Shown piece by piece: positions 28,052 to 37,117 of a DNA stretch of 64,000 nt. This DNA comes from an uncultured Clostridia bacterium. Its GTDB lineage: Bacteria; Bacillota; Clostridia; TANB77; CAG-508. The notes beneath the pieces were generated by a model that searched no databases, was not told the origin of the DNA, and saw only the letters and a list, made by a program, of their open reading frames with translations. Each line of letters starts with the position of its first letter. The first letter of the stretch is position 1. The translations under genes were made by a program, and so were the position numbers. Location: assembly GCA_934122155.1 (NCBI GenBank), contig CAKOVX010000005.1, forward strand, positions 26,251 to 90,250, given 5' to 3'.

Positions 28052-29119
28052 TTATTCTTCATCATCTGATGGTTCTGTTTCTTGTTCAGGGTCGTTTTCT
28101 TCTTCACCTAAGCTTTTTTCAAAAGCTTTTTCATAGTTTGCTCTAATTTTTCCTTCTATCTCTTGAGCTACTTTTGGATTTTTAGCCAAATAGTCTTTAA
28201 CATTTTCTCTACCTTGACCAATTCTATCTCCATTGTAGCTAAACCATGAACCACTTTTTTCTACTATATCTAAGTTAACAGCAGCATCTAATATGTTTCC
28301 TTCTTTAGAAATTCCCTTTCCATAAATTATATCAAATTCTGCCTCTCTAAATGGTGGAGCTACTTTGTTTTTAACTACTTTTACTCTTGTACGGTTACCT
28401 ATAACCTCACCATCTTGTTTTAAGCTTTCTACTCTTCTAATATCTAGTCTGACTGAAGAATAGAATTTTAATGCTCTACCACCAGGTGTTGTTTCTGGGT
28501 TACCAAACATAACTCCAACCTTTTCTCTTAATTGATTTATAAATACTATTACACATTTAGATTTGTTAATTACGCCTGCTAATTTTCTTAATGCTTGTGA
28601 CATTAACCTTGCTTGAAGACCAACATGTGCATCTCCCATGTCTCCATCAATTTCTGCTTTTGGTACTAACGCAGCAACTGAGTCTACAACTATAATGTCA
28701 AGCGCACCACTTCTAACTAAAGCCTCTGCAATTTCTAATGCTTGCTCACCAGTGTCTGGTTGAGAAACAATAAGTTCATCTATATTAACTCCTAAATGTT
28801 TTGCATAAACTGGGTCTAAAGCATGTTCTGCATCAATAAAAGCTGCCTCTCCGCCCATTTTTTGTGCTTCTGCAATTAGGTGTAATGCTAAAGTAGTTTT
28901 ACCAGAAGACTCTGGCCCAAATACCTCTATAATTCTACCTCTTGGAATACCACCAATTCCTAAAGCTATATCTAAGCTTAATGCCCCTGTTGGTATAGCT
29001 TCTACATTCATTGCTGTATAGTCTCCTAATTTCATAACAGAACCTTTACCAAATTGTTTTTCAATTTGCCCTAATGCAGCTTCTAGTGCTTTCATCTTTT
29101 CTGAATTATCTTTCCCCAT
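28052..29119 (-). CDS. recA: Recombinase RecA
   Basis: DNA strand-exchange protein and SOS co-protease. Walker A GPESSGKTT (about residues 69-77), DSVAALVPKAE (Walker B region), the L2 loop with FGNPETTPGGRALKFY, and an acidic C-terminal tail (EEENDPEQETEPSDDEE). Its 355 residues are typical. AGGAGGAATAA precedes the ATG. Confidence 0.97.
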   Translation of the reverse strand: MGKDNSEKMKALEAALGQIEKQFGKGSVMKLGDYTAMNVEAIPTGALSLDIALGIGGIPRGRIIEVFGPESSGKTTLALHLIAEAQKMGGEAAFIDAEHALDPVYAKHLGVNIDELIVSQPDTGEQALEIAEALVRSGALDIIVVDSVAALVPKAEIDGDMGDAHVGLQARLMSQALRKLAGVINKSKCVIVFINQLREKVGVMFGNPETTPGGRALKFYSSVRLDIRRVESLKQDGEVIGNRTRVKVVKNKVAPPFREAEFDIIYGKGISKEGNILDAAVNLDIVEKSGSWFSYNGDRIGQGRENVKDYLAKNPKVAQEIEGKIRANYEKAFEKSLGEEENDPEQETEPSDDEE

Positions 29120-29160
29120 TATTTATTCCTCCTAAATATCATAAACGTTTGTTTGTGTTT

Positions 29161-29188
29161 ATTATATATTATTATTTTTATTTGTCAA
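29161..29188 (-). promoter_or_regulatory. Predicted sigma-A promoter of recA
   Basis: TTGACA (29183-29188) and TATAAT (29161-29166) on the minus strand are spaced by 16 bases, 42 bases before the recA ATG. An AAACGTTT palindrome lies between but does not match the LexA box well. Confidence 0.65.
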
Positions 29189-29211
29189 GTATTTTTTTAT
29201 AATTTTTATTT

Positions 29212-30801
29212 TTATTGTCTATACCAATTAGAAAAGTTATAAAAAATGCTGTAACAGTTTGGGTTTACATCACCCATTAAGTCTGTTGAATATGCTACCA
29301 TATCATTGTTGTAATACAAGCTTATATATGGCACTTGTTCATTACAAATTCCAAAAATTTTGGCATATCTTTCTTTTAGCCCTTCTTTGTCTGTAATACT
29401 GTTTATTTCATTTATCATAGATATAATTTCTTCATTTTCATAATTGCATATATTACCTTTTCCTAAAAAGTAATTTAAGTCTGGTGCTATTGATGTATAT
29501 ACACCTGTCAATATCATTTCATAGTTTTTGTTATTTAAGTATGCTTTATATTGTGAGTCTGTCACTTGTTTTACATTAATTTTTATTCCAAATGTTTCTA
29601 GCTGGTCTTTTATTGTTTCTGCAACTTTTACTCTTTGGCTATTGCTATTACTTACAACTAAGTCAATATTTATTGTTTTAGTAATTCCATCTATCTCTTT
29701 TTGCCAAATTCCATATTCATATTTCCACCCAGCATTTTGTAAAATCTCTTTTGCTTTTTCTGTATTAACTTTATTTGAATTTTCCATGTCTTTTAATAAG
29801 TAACTATTATTTATTAGTGGATAGTTTGCGACAGTAACTTTATTTTCCAAAGTTGATGTTACTATTTTGTCTTTATTAATAACTTTGCTAATAGCTTGTC
29901 TTACCTCTTGATATTGCAATATGGTATTTTGGCAATTTAAGCCTATATAGTCATATTCTCTATTTGCATATAGTTTCTGGTTATAGCCCATACTGCCTAT
30001 ATATTTTTCTGCATTTTTATTGCTTGTATATATAAGGTCAATACTTCCTAGCTTAAATGCATTGTATTCTTTACCTCTATTATCATATAAATTAATATAT
30101 ATTGTTTTTATGTTAGAATTTTCAGCATTTATATCTCTCCAATTTTCATTTTTAATTAGCTCAATTTTATCTTCTTGTATTTTAGAAATTTTATATTTTC
30201 CTGTACCTAGTGGTATTACTTTTGAGCTATTTATATTTGTTGTTTTATATTGTTTTGAAGATATTATAGGAAATATTAAGTTATATTCAAAAAATGCTTC
30301 TTCTTGTTTTAATTCAATTCTAACAGTATATTCATCTATAACTTCTACATTTTTTATATTTTTAACATTAGAATAATATACTGACTCAGTTTGGCTTTGT
30401 AGTTTAGTTACAGAAAATTTAACATCTTCTGCTGTAAACTTACTATTATCATGCCACATCACATTATCATTTAATTTAATTACATATGTTTTATTATCAA
30501 TTTTTGACCATTCTTTGGCTAGGCAGTTTGACACTTGATAGTCTTCTGTTATGCTAAGTAGTGGTTCAAATATAAGCTGATCTATATAAATAGCTTCTTG
30601 GTTGTTTGTTATATATGGATGTATGTTGTCTAAATTTGAGATTCCAAGCCTTATATTTGTAACCATATCTACTGTTTGATATGATATCTCTTTGTTTTCT
30701 GGCTGTTCATCTTTTTTATTATACGTTATTCCATATACTACTCCAGCTATTATTAATAATATAAATATTACAATTATAATTTTTAATGACTTTAGCTTCA
30801 T
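29212..30801 (-). CDS. Extracellular solute-binding protein, peptide/nickel type (family 5), membrane-anchored
   Basis: I use the ATG at 30801 with AAGGAGAG upstream. A membrane helix (about residues 7-27) is followed by a family 5 binding domain (EPLLSITEDYQVSNCLAKEW; TAEDVKFSVTKL; EVRQAISKVINKDKI). It lacks a lipobox cysteine, so the protein is probably anchored by its uncleaved helix. Its 529 residues are normal. No permease or ATPase genes are adjacent, so it is an orphan, perhaps serving a transporter elsewhere or acting in signalling. Confidence 0.85.
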   Translation of the reverse strand: MKLKSLKIIIVIFILLIIAGVVYGITYNKKDEQPENKEISYQTVDMVTNIRLGISNLDNIHPYITNNQEAIYIDQLIFEPLLSITEDYQVSNCLAKEWSKIDNKTYVIKLNDNVMWHDNSKFTAEDVKFSVTKLQSQTESVYYSNVKNIKNVEVIDEYTVRIELKQEEAFFEYNLIFPIISSKQYKTTNINSSKVIPLGTGKYKISKIQEDKIELIKNENWRDINAENSNIKTIYINLYDNRGKEYNAFKLGSIDLIYTSNKNAEKYIGSMGYNQKLYANREYDYIGLNCQNTILQYQEVRQAISKVINKDKIVTSTLENKVTVANYPLINNSYLLKDMENSNKVNTEKAKEILQNAGWKYEYGIWQKEIDGITKTINIDLVVSNSNSQRVKVAETIKDQLETFGIKINVKQVTDSQYKAYLNNKNYEMILTGVYTSIAPDLNYFLGKGNICNYENEEIISMINEINSITDKEGLKERYAKIFGICNEQVPYISLYYNNDMVAYSTDLMGDVNPNCYSIFYNFSNWYRQ

Positions 30802-30870
30802 TATGCACTCTCCTTTTGCCACCTAATTGTATAATACATTTTAGTCTTTTTCAATGATTTAAAACAAAAA

Positions 30871-30902
30871 GCACAAAAATATACTTAAATATATTTCTGT
30901 GC
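30871..30902 (-). terminator. Terminator after spoVS
   Basis: GCACAAAAATATA pairs with TATATTTCTGTGC with one mismatch, followed on the minus strand by TTTTTGTTTT. Confidence 0.7.
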
Positions 30903-30930
30903 CCCTATATAAATTTAATTTTAAACTAAA

Positions 30931-31194
30931 TTATTTTCTTGATTCAACTATTAGCTTAATGCCTGTTCTGTCTTCTCCTTCAACTTCTACCTCTGCAAAT
31001 GCTGGTATACATACCAAATCCACTCCTGCCGGTGCTACAAAGCCTCTTGCTATTGCAACAGCTTTAACTGCTTGATTTAATGCTCCTGCCCCAATTGCTT
31101 GCATTTCTGCTTTATTTGATTCCTTTACCAAACCTGCTATTGCTCCTGCAACTGAGTTTGGATTTGATTTTGATGAGATTTTTAAAACTTCCAT
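30931..31194 (-). CDS. spoVS: Stage V sporulation protein S
   Basis: The 87 residues are nearly canonical (MEVLKISSKSNPNSVAGAIAG; AIGAGALNQAVKAVAIARGF; PAFAEVEVEGEDRTGIKL). It is an Alba-like protein that affects sporulation and coat assembly. A monocistronic unit with its own terminator; AGGAGG lies before the ATG. Confidence 0.96.
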   Translation of the reverse strand: MEVLKISSKSNPNSVAGAIAGLVKESNKAEMQAIGAGALNQAVKAVAIARGFVAPAGVDLVCIPAFAEVEVEGEDRTGIKLIVESRK

Positions 31195-31352
31195 TTTTGC
31201 CTCCTAAATTTTTATTTTTTGTTCTGTGAACAGTTATAGTTATATTACAATTTCCATATTTTGTCTAGTAGTTTTTGGAAAAAAGTGGAAGTTTTTTCTT
31301 TCATATTTTTACATTATTTGTCATTTGTTTTGTCGAATTTTCTGCAATATTA

Positions 31353-32126
31353 TTACTTAATAATAACTCTTTCAATTTTTTCTGTTTTTCCATTTTGATC
31401 ATTTAATTCAAATATACATCCATTTAGCATACAGGCTCCTTCTGCCAATTTATATCTTTCAGGTAGTGACGTAACAAACCTTTTGACAGATTCTGTTACT
31501 CCCATTCCTATAACAGAATTTACTGGACCTGTCATCCCTAAATCTGTTATGTATGCTGTTCCTTTTTTTGTTATTTGTTCATCTGCTGTTTGTACATGTG
31601 TATGTGTTCCAAATATTATATTTACTTTTCCATCTAGAAAATATCTCATAGCAATTTTTTCTGCTGTTGCTTCCGCATGAAAGTCTAGTACTATTATATC
31701 AGCTTCTTTTGATAGCTTTTCAACTAGGTTTTCTGCAACAGTGAATGGATTTTCTGATAATACATTCATGTCAGTTCTTCCAATTAAGTTCATAACTGCA
31801 ATATTTTTGCCTTTACAATTGCATATTGTATACCCTTTCCCTGGTATGCCTTTAGAATAGTTTGCTGGTCTAATTAGTTTATTATGGTCTATAAACTGAA
31901 AAATATCTTTTTTAGCCCAAGTGTGGTTTCCCATTGTAATTACATCTATTGGTAGTTTTAATAGTTCATTCCAATTTTTTATTGTAATTCCCATTCCTCC
32001 TGCAACATTTTCTGCATTTACTATTACAAAATCTATTTGTGCTTCTTCTTTTAATTTGGGTAATATTTGTTTTAATTTATCTAGCCCATTTTCTCCTACT
32101 ATGTCTCCAACTGCTAGTATTTTCAT
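31353..32126 (-). CDS. ymdB: YmdB-type metallophosphoesterase
   Basis: This TIGR00282-family enzyme hydrolyses 2',3'-cyclic nucleotides and influences sporulation and biofilm choice in Bacillus. Metal-ligand motifs are GDIVG, NAENVAGG, GNHTW, DFHAEATAEK and GTHTHVQT in order. MKILAVGD is chosen as start (AAGGA ten bases upstream); two in-frame starts lie three bases and two codons earlier. Length about 257 residues, as usual. Confidence 0.93.
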   Translation of the reverse strand: MKILAVGDIVGENGLDKLKQILPKLKEEAQIDFVIVNAENVAGGMGITIKNWNELLKLPIDVITMGNHTWAKKDIFQFIDHNKLIRPANYSKGIPGKGYTICNCKGKNIAVMNLIGRTDMNVLSENPFTVAENLVEKLSKEADIIVLDFHAEATAEKIAMRYFLDGKVNIIFGTHTHVQTADEQITKKGTAYITDLGMTGPVNSVIGMGVTESVKRFVTSLPERYKLAEGACMLNGCIFELNDQNGKTEKIERVIIK

Positions 32127-32282
32127 CTGCATCAATTCCTTTCTAGGATAAGTTTTATATGAATATATTATAAACTTAATTGGTAAAATTAGTCAAGTAG
32201 GAGTTTAATGGTACTATAAGGAAGTGTTTTTTAACTTTTATTTTTTACACAAAATTTCTTGCACCCTCCAGATGAAAAATAA

Positions 32283-32650
32283 TTATAAATACAAAACTGG
32301 GCGAAATCCCACACTTCCTAAACTTGTTGTTGGATAGTATGTATAAAAACTAAAAGCTGCTTTTTCAGAACCACTATTATAGCAATTTCCTCCCCTAGTA
32401 ACTCTGTTAGTTTTTGGAAAGGTTTCCATTGTCCACTTCCATACATTTCCAGCTAAATCGAAAAGTATACAGCTCCATTTCCCCTTGTGCCGCTATATGT
32501 CACCTCTGTCGTTATATCATTCATTGCATTTAGGTCGCTTTTTTTAGCGTCTTCCATTATATTTCCTGCATCTCTTGATTTAGTTAATATACCATTCTCA
32601 TTAAACAGTGCATTTAATGTCACTCCTGCTAGTATTAATAATACTTTTAT
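32283..32650 (-). pseudogene. Remnant of a prepilin-leader / C-type-lectin-like gene
   Basis: On the minus strand the prepilin helix remains from VLLILAGVTLNALFNENGIL to KKSDLNAMND. Then comes a short out-of-family stretch and, in another frame, a complete C-terminal lectin-like end (LFDLAGNVWKWTME to GFRPVLYL and a stop). The leader cleavage site and the middle of the protein are deleted, and the frame change is -1 with no CGG. It is a decayed copy of the family seen at 1801-3187. Confidence 0.7.
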
Positions 32651-32751
32651 TGAAAGTTTTATGTTTTATTCTATACTACTTTACATTTTAAAAAATCATT
32701 TAAAATAGTCTAGCATTATGTCGAATTTTAGTATATAATTGCAATGTTCAT

Positions 32752-32836
32752 GCGAATATGCTGGAACTGGCAGACAGGCACGTTTGAGGGGCGTGTGCAG
32801 TATTGCGTGTGGGTTCAAGTCCCACTATTCGCACCA
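32752..32836 (+). tRNA. tRNA-Leu (anticodon GAG)
   Basis: Acceptor stem GCGAATA / TATTCGC with A73 and encoded CCA (32834-32836), a D-arm, an anticodon stem CACGT/GCGTG with loop TTGAGGG (anticodon GAG, codons CUU/CUC), a long variable arm typical of leucine, and a T-arm with GGTTCAAGTCC. Length 85 bases. A TATAAT lies about 13 bases upstream (32734-32739). Confidence 0.93.
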
Positions 32837-32858
32837 AATTTATTTTAGGGGGAATATT

Positions 32859-33428
32859 ATGAAAGAAGAATTTTTATTATTATTACAATCTGTTCAAAGA
32901 GAAGGTATGGATAAATTACTTGCATATATGGAAAAAACCGACTTTTTTAAAGCTCCTGCTAGTACAAGATTCCATGGTAACCATGAAGGTGGTTTATTAG
33001 AGCATAGTTTGAATGTTTATCATTTATTAAAAGAAAAATTGTCACACAAGCCATATAGTGATGTTGTTAAAGCATCTGATGAGACAATTATTTTAATTAC
33101 TTTGTTACATGATTTTTGCAAAGCAAATTATTATACAGTTGATTATCGTAACAAGAAAAATGAAGATGGTATTTGGGTAAAAGAGCCATATTATACAGTT
33201 AATGATACTATTCCATATGGTCATGGTGAAAAGTCTGTAATGATGATTACTAAATTTATTGACTTAACTTTAGAAGAAATGTATTGTATTCGCTGGCATA
33301 TGGGATTTACAGAGCCAAAGGAATTATATAATACTATTAGTACTGTTTATGAAAGATATCCTCTTGCTTTAGCTTTACATGAAGCTGATTTAGAAGCAAG
33401 CTATATTCTTGAAAGTAGAAAGAAATAA
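32859..33428 (+). CDS. HD-domain hydrolase
   Basis: The ATG at 32859 has AGGGGGA upstream. In the 189 residues the metal ligands of an HD phosphohydrolase are visible: HNHEGG...EHSLNVY-like residues near 40-50 (HGNHEGGLLEHSL), LLHDFCK (HD at about 82) and DLEASY near the end. Family members often hydrolyse nucleotides or nucleic-acid ends; the substrate here is not known. The pseudouridine synthase gene follows after two bases, so they form an operon with the tRNA possibly upstream. Confidence 0.75.
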   Translation: MKEEFLLLLQSVQREGMDKLLAYMEKTDFFKAPASTRFHGNHEGGLLEHSLNVYHLLKEKLSHKPYSDVVKASDETIILITLLHDFCKANYYTVDYRNKKNEDGIWVKEPYYTVNDTIPYGHGEKSVMMITKFIDLTLEEMYCIRWHMGFTEPKELYNTISTVYERYPLALALHEADLEASYILESRKK

Positions 33429-33430
33429 TT

Positions 33431-34324
33431 ATGAAGTTAACATACATGAATTCAAGTAAATATTCTAATGTTAAAGAGGTCTTGAAGGCAGAGTTTTCTA
33501 TGTCTGACAGGCTTTTATTAAAGTTGAAAAAATTAGATAAAATTTATTTGAATGGTAATGTTACTTCTGTGAATCATCCAGTTTTCGAAAATGATTTAAT
33601 TGAATGTTACCTAGATTATGAAGAAGATAACTCAAATATTGTACCTACTGAGATGTCACTTAACATTATATATGAAGATGAAGCCTATATAGTTGTGAGC
33701 AAAAATACTGGTATTCCTGTTCACCCTTCTATGGATCATTACACAGATAGTCTTTCTAATGGAATTGCTTTTTATTTTAATCAAATTGGTTTAAGAAAGA
33801 AAATTAGACCTGTTAATAGACTTGATAAAGATACTTCTGGCATTGTTATATTTGCTAAAAATGAGTATATTCAAGAGTGTCTGGTTAAACAAATGAAGTC
33901 TAAAGAGTTTATAAAAAAGTATATTGCTGTTGTTAATGGCAATTTAGAAAATCTTGAAGGAACTATAAGTGCTCCTATTGCTAGAAAAGATGGCAGTATT
34001 ATTGAAAGGTGTGTTAGTGAAACTGGTAATATTGCTATTACTCATTATAAAGTTATAAAAAGAAAACCTAATTTTGACATAGTTGAATGTATTTTAGAAA
34101 CTGGTAGAACTCACCAAATTCGTGTTCATTTTGCTTATTTAGGTCATAGTTTATTAGGTGATACCTTATATGGTACAAGCTCAAATTTAGTAAGTAGACA
34201 GGCTTTACATGCTTATGAAGTTGAGTTTATACACCCACTCTCAAAGCAAAAAGTAAAATATATTGCAAATATTCCTGAAGACTTAAATAAACTTATAAGA
34301 AAAGTGGCTTCGCCACATGTGTAG
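33431..34324 (+). CDS. RluA-family 23S rRNA/tRNA pseudouridine synthase
   Basis: The 297-residue protein has an N-terminal S4-like RNA-binding region (residues about 15-75). The catalytic aspartate lies in RLDKDTSGI (about residue 136). The C-terminal motif TGRTHQIRVHFAYLGHSLLGDTLYG completes the family signature. It converts uridine to pseudouridine; which RNA position cannot be told. Codons and spacing match the HD gene before it. Confidence 0.9.
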   Translation: MKLTYMNSSKYSNVKEVLKAEFSMSDRLLLKLKKLDKIYLNGNVTSVNHPVFENDLIECYLDYEEDNSNIVPTEMSLNIIYEDEAYIVVSKNTGIPVHPSMDHYTDSLSNGIAFYFNQIGLRKKIRPVNRLDKDTSGIVIFAKNEYIQECLVKQMKSKEFIKKYIAVVNGNLENLEGTISAPIARKDGSIIERCVSETGNIAITHYKVIKRKPNFDIVECILETGRTHQIRVHFAYLGHSLLGDTLYGTSSNLVSRQALHAYEVEFIHPLSKQKVKYIANIPEDLNKLIRKVASPHV

Positions 34325-34375
34325 GATTGCTTTGCAACCCACACAGCCCAAAGTAACTTAACCTTATACAATAGA

Positions 34376-34403
34376 AAATGCGTAGGCACTTACCTACGCA
34401 TTC
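34376..34403. terminator. Bidirectional terminator between the pseudouridine synthase gene and rnpB
   Basis: A perfect ten-base stem (AATGCGTAGG / CCTACGCATT) with loop CACTTA, with A-rich and T-rich flanks on the two sides. Confidence 0.75.
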
Positions 34404-34414
34404 TTCATTTAATA

Positions 34415-34758
34415 TAGTAAATCTATAAGCCGGGTTCTGTCATTTAAGATAGTCATTTATCTACTACTTATATTACTATAAGTCTCATGCCACCAAATCG
34501 GAAGATGACGAGTAGTCTTAGCCTTCCTGCTCGGTGTTGCTCCAGATGGGGTTTACACTGCCTAATATGTCACCATATTAGCGGTAGGCTCTTACCCTGC
34601 CTTTTCACCCTTACTGTATAATACAGCGGTTATTTTCTGTTGCACTTTCCTTAAGGTTACCCTCACTGGACGTTATCCAGCATCATTACTCTATGGAGCC
34701 CAGACTTTCCTCGTACGCAGCCTTTCGGCTTTGCTATACGCGACTATCCAACTTACTA
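34415..34758 (-). ncRNA. rnpB: RNase P RNA (M1 RNA)
   Basis: On the minus strand the conserved RNase P core is present in order: GAGGAAAGTC with GGGCTCC near the 5' end, AGGGTGAAAAGG and GTAAGAGCCTACCG in the centre, and ACAGAACCCGGCTTA near the 3' end, with P1 pairing between the ends. It is the catalytic RNA that matures tRNA 5' ends. Exact ends are estimated from the promoter and the P1 stem. Confidence 0.93.
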
Positions 34759-34765
34759 CTTTTTT

Positions 34766-34794
34766 ATTATACTACATTTTAATTAAAAGTTCAA
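34766..34794 (-). promoter_or_regulatory. Strong sigma-A promoter of rnpB
   Basis: TTGAAC (34789-34794), a 17-base spacer and TATAAT (34766-34771) on the minus strand, ending about 7 bases before the RNase P RNA 5' end. Confidence 0.8.
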
Positions 34795-34823
34795 TGTTTT
34801 ACTATTCTTATTCTTTTAACTTT

Positions 34824-35483
34824 TTATTTAGACATTTCGTCTATTTCATTTTGTAGTTGTTGAATTAAAGCTTTTTTCTCTGCTATTGCTTTTTGTTTTC
34901 TTTGTTCAACTTTTGCTCTGTGTTCCTTTCTGCGTTTTACCATTTGATCTGAATTGTGAGCTGCTTTTCCTACTGACAATGAAAAAATTTTAGTATAGCC
35001 TTTTTCTGTTTTTTGTATACCGCCTATATAATTTCCGCAAGGGCGCTCAGGCATATCATCATTTAAGCCTTCTTGAATATATCTTGTTACTCTTGCTTTA
35101 TTCAATAAGCCCATCATTACTGCTTTACAATATTCCTCATCATTTTTTAATAACTCAGAATCAATTTGTGCTAAAACTCCAGTATAGTCTTTTGCATTAC
35201 GGCTTTCGTTTTGTTTATTAGGATTAAAAAATACAATATCATCTTGATTATACCATGAAACCATGCAATTTTGTACTTCTTGGTTTGCAAGGTTTACTGA
35301 TTTATTATCCATAACTAGTCTTGTAGTATCATAAAGTTGACCTAATTTTCCAACTTTGTCATAGAAATCTACTTGTAGTCTTCCTTCATCAGTTTCAAGA
35401 TATTTTACATCATAGTCTTTATCTTTTTTATTTTCTGTTTCTTCTTTTGCTTCTTTTTTTCTAAATATGTCAAATAATCCCAT
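34824..35483 (-). CDS. Uncharacterised cytoplasmic protein with charged C-terminal helix
   Basis: I do not recognise a family. The product is about 219 residues from MGLFDIFRKKE (AGGGG ten bases upstream). The N-terminus is lysine- and glutamate-rich, the centre is globular (VGKLGQLYDTTRLVMDN; YTGVLAQIDSELL), and the last 50 residues are a basic coiled-coil-like helix. No membrane segment or signal peptide. MGLFDIFRKK-type starts are common in clostridial small cytosolic proteins. Confidence 0.65.
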   Translation of the reverse strand: MGLFDIFRKKEAKEETENKKDKDYDVKYLETDEGRLQVDFYDKVGKLGQLYDTTRLVMDNKSVNLANQEVQNCMVSWYNQDDIVFFNPNKQNESRNAKDYTGVLAQIDSELLKNDEEYCKAVMMGLLNKARVTRYIQEGLNDDMPERPCGNYIGGIQKTEKGYTKIFSLSVGKAAHNSDQMVKRRKEHRAKVEQRKQKAIAEKKALIQQLQNEIDEMSK

Positions 35484-35562
35484 AATTTTCAACCCCTTAT
35501 GTGTTATATTTTAGCACATTTGAAATAAATTTGCAATTTTATTGTAACATTTTTTCATTATA

Positions 35563-35598
35563 AAAACCTGCCAATATAAAATTGACAGGCTTTTTATT
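35563..35598 (-). terminator. Terminator after the coiled-coil protein gene
   Basis: GCCTGTCAAT pairs with ATTGGCAGGT on the minus strand with one mismatch, followed by TTTTT. Confidence 0.7.
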
Positions 35599-35601
35599 AT
35601 A

Positions 35602-36045
35602 TTATTCTTCTCCGTATTTTTCATCATATTCTTTTTGAGCATCAACTGCTTCTAAGAAAGCAACTTTTGCTTCTTCTGCTGCAAGTAATGATAGTGTTAC
35701 ACATTGTTCTGCATATTCTAATTCATTATCGATGTATTTTGATAATTTTTCTTTATCATGAGCTTCTTTTCTTTCTTGAATGTTTTCTTTTGCAACATTA
35801 AAGTTCATTTGAGCTCTTAATAGTTCACTTGAAATTTTGCTTTTTCCTCTTTCTGATGCAATTCTGCATTGCTCTTTTGCAGCTTCTAGTCCACTTTGTG
35901 CATCTTTCATTTTTTCTGATAATGTATCTTTTGCTTCCATTCCTGCTATTATTACTGTATCTGTTCCATCTTTAATTTTTGCATTTAGTTCTTTCATTTT
36001 TGCATTAAATTCTTCCATTTTTTGTTTTCTTTCTTCTTTGTTCAT
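35602..36045 (-). CDS. Small coiled-coil protein
   Basis: The 147 residues are almost wholly charged and helical (KMEEFNAKMKELNAKIKDGTD; LEAAKEQCRIASERGKSKIS; EEAKVAFLEAVDAQKEYDEKYG), suggesting a coiled coil throughout. No family is recognised and no membrane segment is present. A good ribosome binding site (AGGAGGTAATTA) precedes the ATG. Function unknown. Confidence 0.65.
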   Translation of the reverse strand: MNKEERKQKMEEFNAKMKELNAKIKDGTDTVIIAGMEAKDTLSEKMKDAQSGLEAAKEQCRIASERGKSKISSELLRAQMNFNVAKENIQERKEAHDKEKLSKYIDNELEYAEQCVTLSLLAAEEAKVAFLEAVDAQKEYDEKYGEE

Positions 36046-36123
36046 AATTAATTACCTCCTAAATAATTTACTTATTAATATATATCATACAATTGTGACC
36101 AATTTGTGAAATCATTATATTTT

Positions 36124-37008
36124 TTATGTTACTATAATTTCCATTTTGCTCATTAAGTTTCTATATTCTATAAAAAATATTTCTTTATCTTGTAAATTTA
36201 CTGCTTTTTTTAGCTCATTTATTGATATATAGCATTGACTCATTGTCGCTTGATTTGTATAGTCATTTGTTAATGTATTTAATAAATTTGAAAATAGTTT
36301 TTCCGCATTTGCAAGTTTTAAATTTGCATCACTCCATTTTCCATTTGTTACGTCTGCATATGCAGATACCGAATTATATTGAATTGTTAATAGGTCTGTT
36401 TCTCTAGTATTTTTGTCATATGCTTTTCTATAATCTAATATTTTTCCATATATACCTGTTATTTCATTAATTGCATTTGTTTTGTCTTGTTTTTTTACAG
36501 CCTGAGTTGCTTTATTAAGCCCATCATTAAAGGCCAATATTGAATTACTGTCAATATTTAAGCTATATAAATCAATACTTACTGTGTTCCAAACTTGATA
36601 TATTTGCTCTATCTCAGTTTTAATTTTTTCCCATTTAGCATCATATTTACCGTTATTTTTTAATATTCCATTTTGGACTGTGTCTGTTTTGTCTTCGACT
36701 TTGCTATTTTGCTGTAAATTATCATTTGTTTGAGAATCTTGTTTTTTGTCTACTTGGTCACTTAGATTTGTATTTATATTTGTTTGAATCTTAGGCTCAG
36801 TTTCTTGTAATCTATTATCTCCAATACTTAAGCTATTAAAGTCTCCAAGCATTGCCACAAAATATTGGTTTAAATACATTAATTCTTGAGTTACTTTATC
36901 TTCAAGATTGTATTTTTCATTGCTTCCATTGGTATAAGTAACTAATGATGTCAAAATTGCAATAATTGCAATTAGTGTAATAATTATAACTATTATTATT
37001 TTTTTCAT
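36124..37008 (-). CDS. Membrane-anchored extracytoplasmic helical protein
   Basis: The start MKKIIIVIII at 37008 is chosen because AAAGG lies nine bases upstream. One hydrophobic helix (about residues 3-24) anchors an extracytoplasmic domain that is helical and has a polar Gln/Asn/Asp/Lys-rich linker at about 65-110. No family is recognised. It may sense or bind at the envelope, but nothing specific supports that. Confidence 0.6.
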   Translation of the reverse strand: MKKIIIVIIITLIAIIAILTSLVTYTNGSNEKYNLEDKVTQELMYLNQYFVAMLGDFNSLSIGDNRLQETEPKIQTNINTNLSDQVDKKQDSQTNDNLQQNSKVEDKTDTVQNGILKNNGKYDAKWEKIKTEIEQIYQVWNTVSIDLYSLNIDSNSILAFNDGLNKATQAVKKQDKTNAINEITGIYGKILDYRKAYDKNTRETDLLTIQYNSVSAYADVTNGKWSDANLKLANAEKLFSNLLNTLTNDYTNQATMSQCYISINELKKAVNLQDKEIFFIEYRNLMSKMEIIVT

Positions 37009-37117
37009 AGTTTTCATCCTTTTAAATGTTTTACATATATTATTTGCAAAAAATTGCCTTTTATTCTAAGTATAATTATTTTTATTTTTTTTATACTAAA
37101 TATGAAGGAGAATTTTT

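Noticed and set aside
29120..29190. LexA box in the recA promoter
   Set aside because: Only a short AAACGTTT palindrome is present; it does not match the Gram-positive GAAC-N4-GTTC pattern.
32283..32650. Counting the prepilin remnant as another CGG frameshift
   Set aside because: The frame change is -1, no in-frame CGG is present, and large parts of the gene are deleted.
34300..34345. Small GC-rich hairpins at the end of the pseudouridine synthase gene as mobile repeats
   Set aside because: Only a short GTGGC...GCCAC motif is shared with the terminator at 47.57 kb; there is no evidence for a dispersed repeat family.
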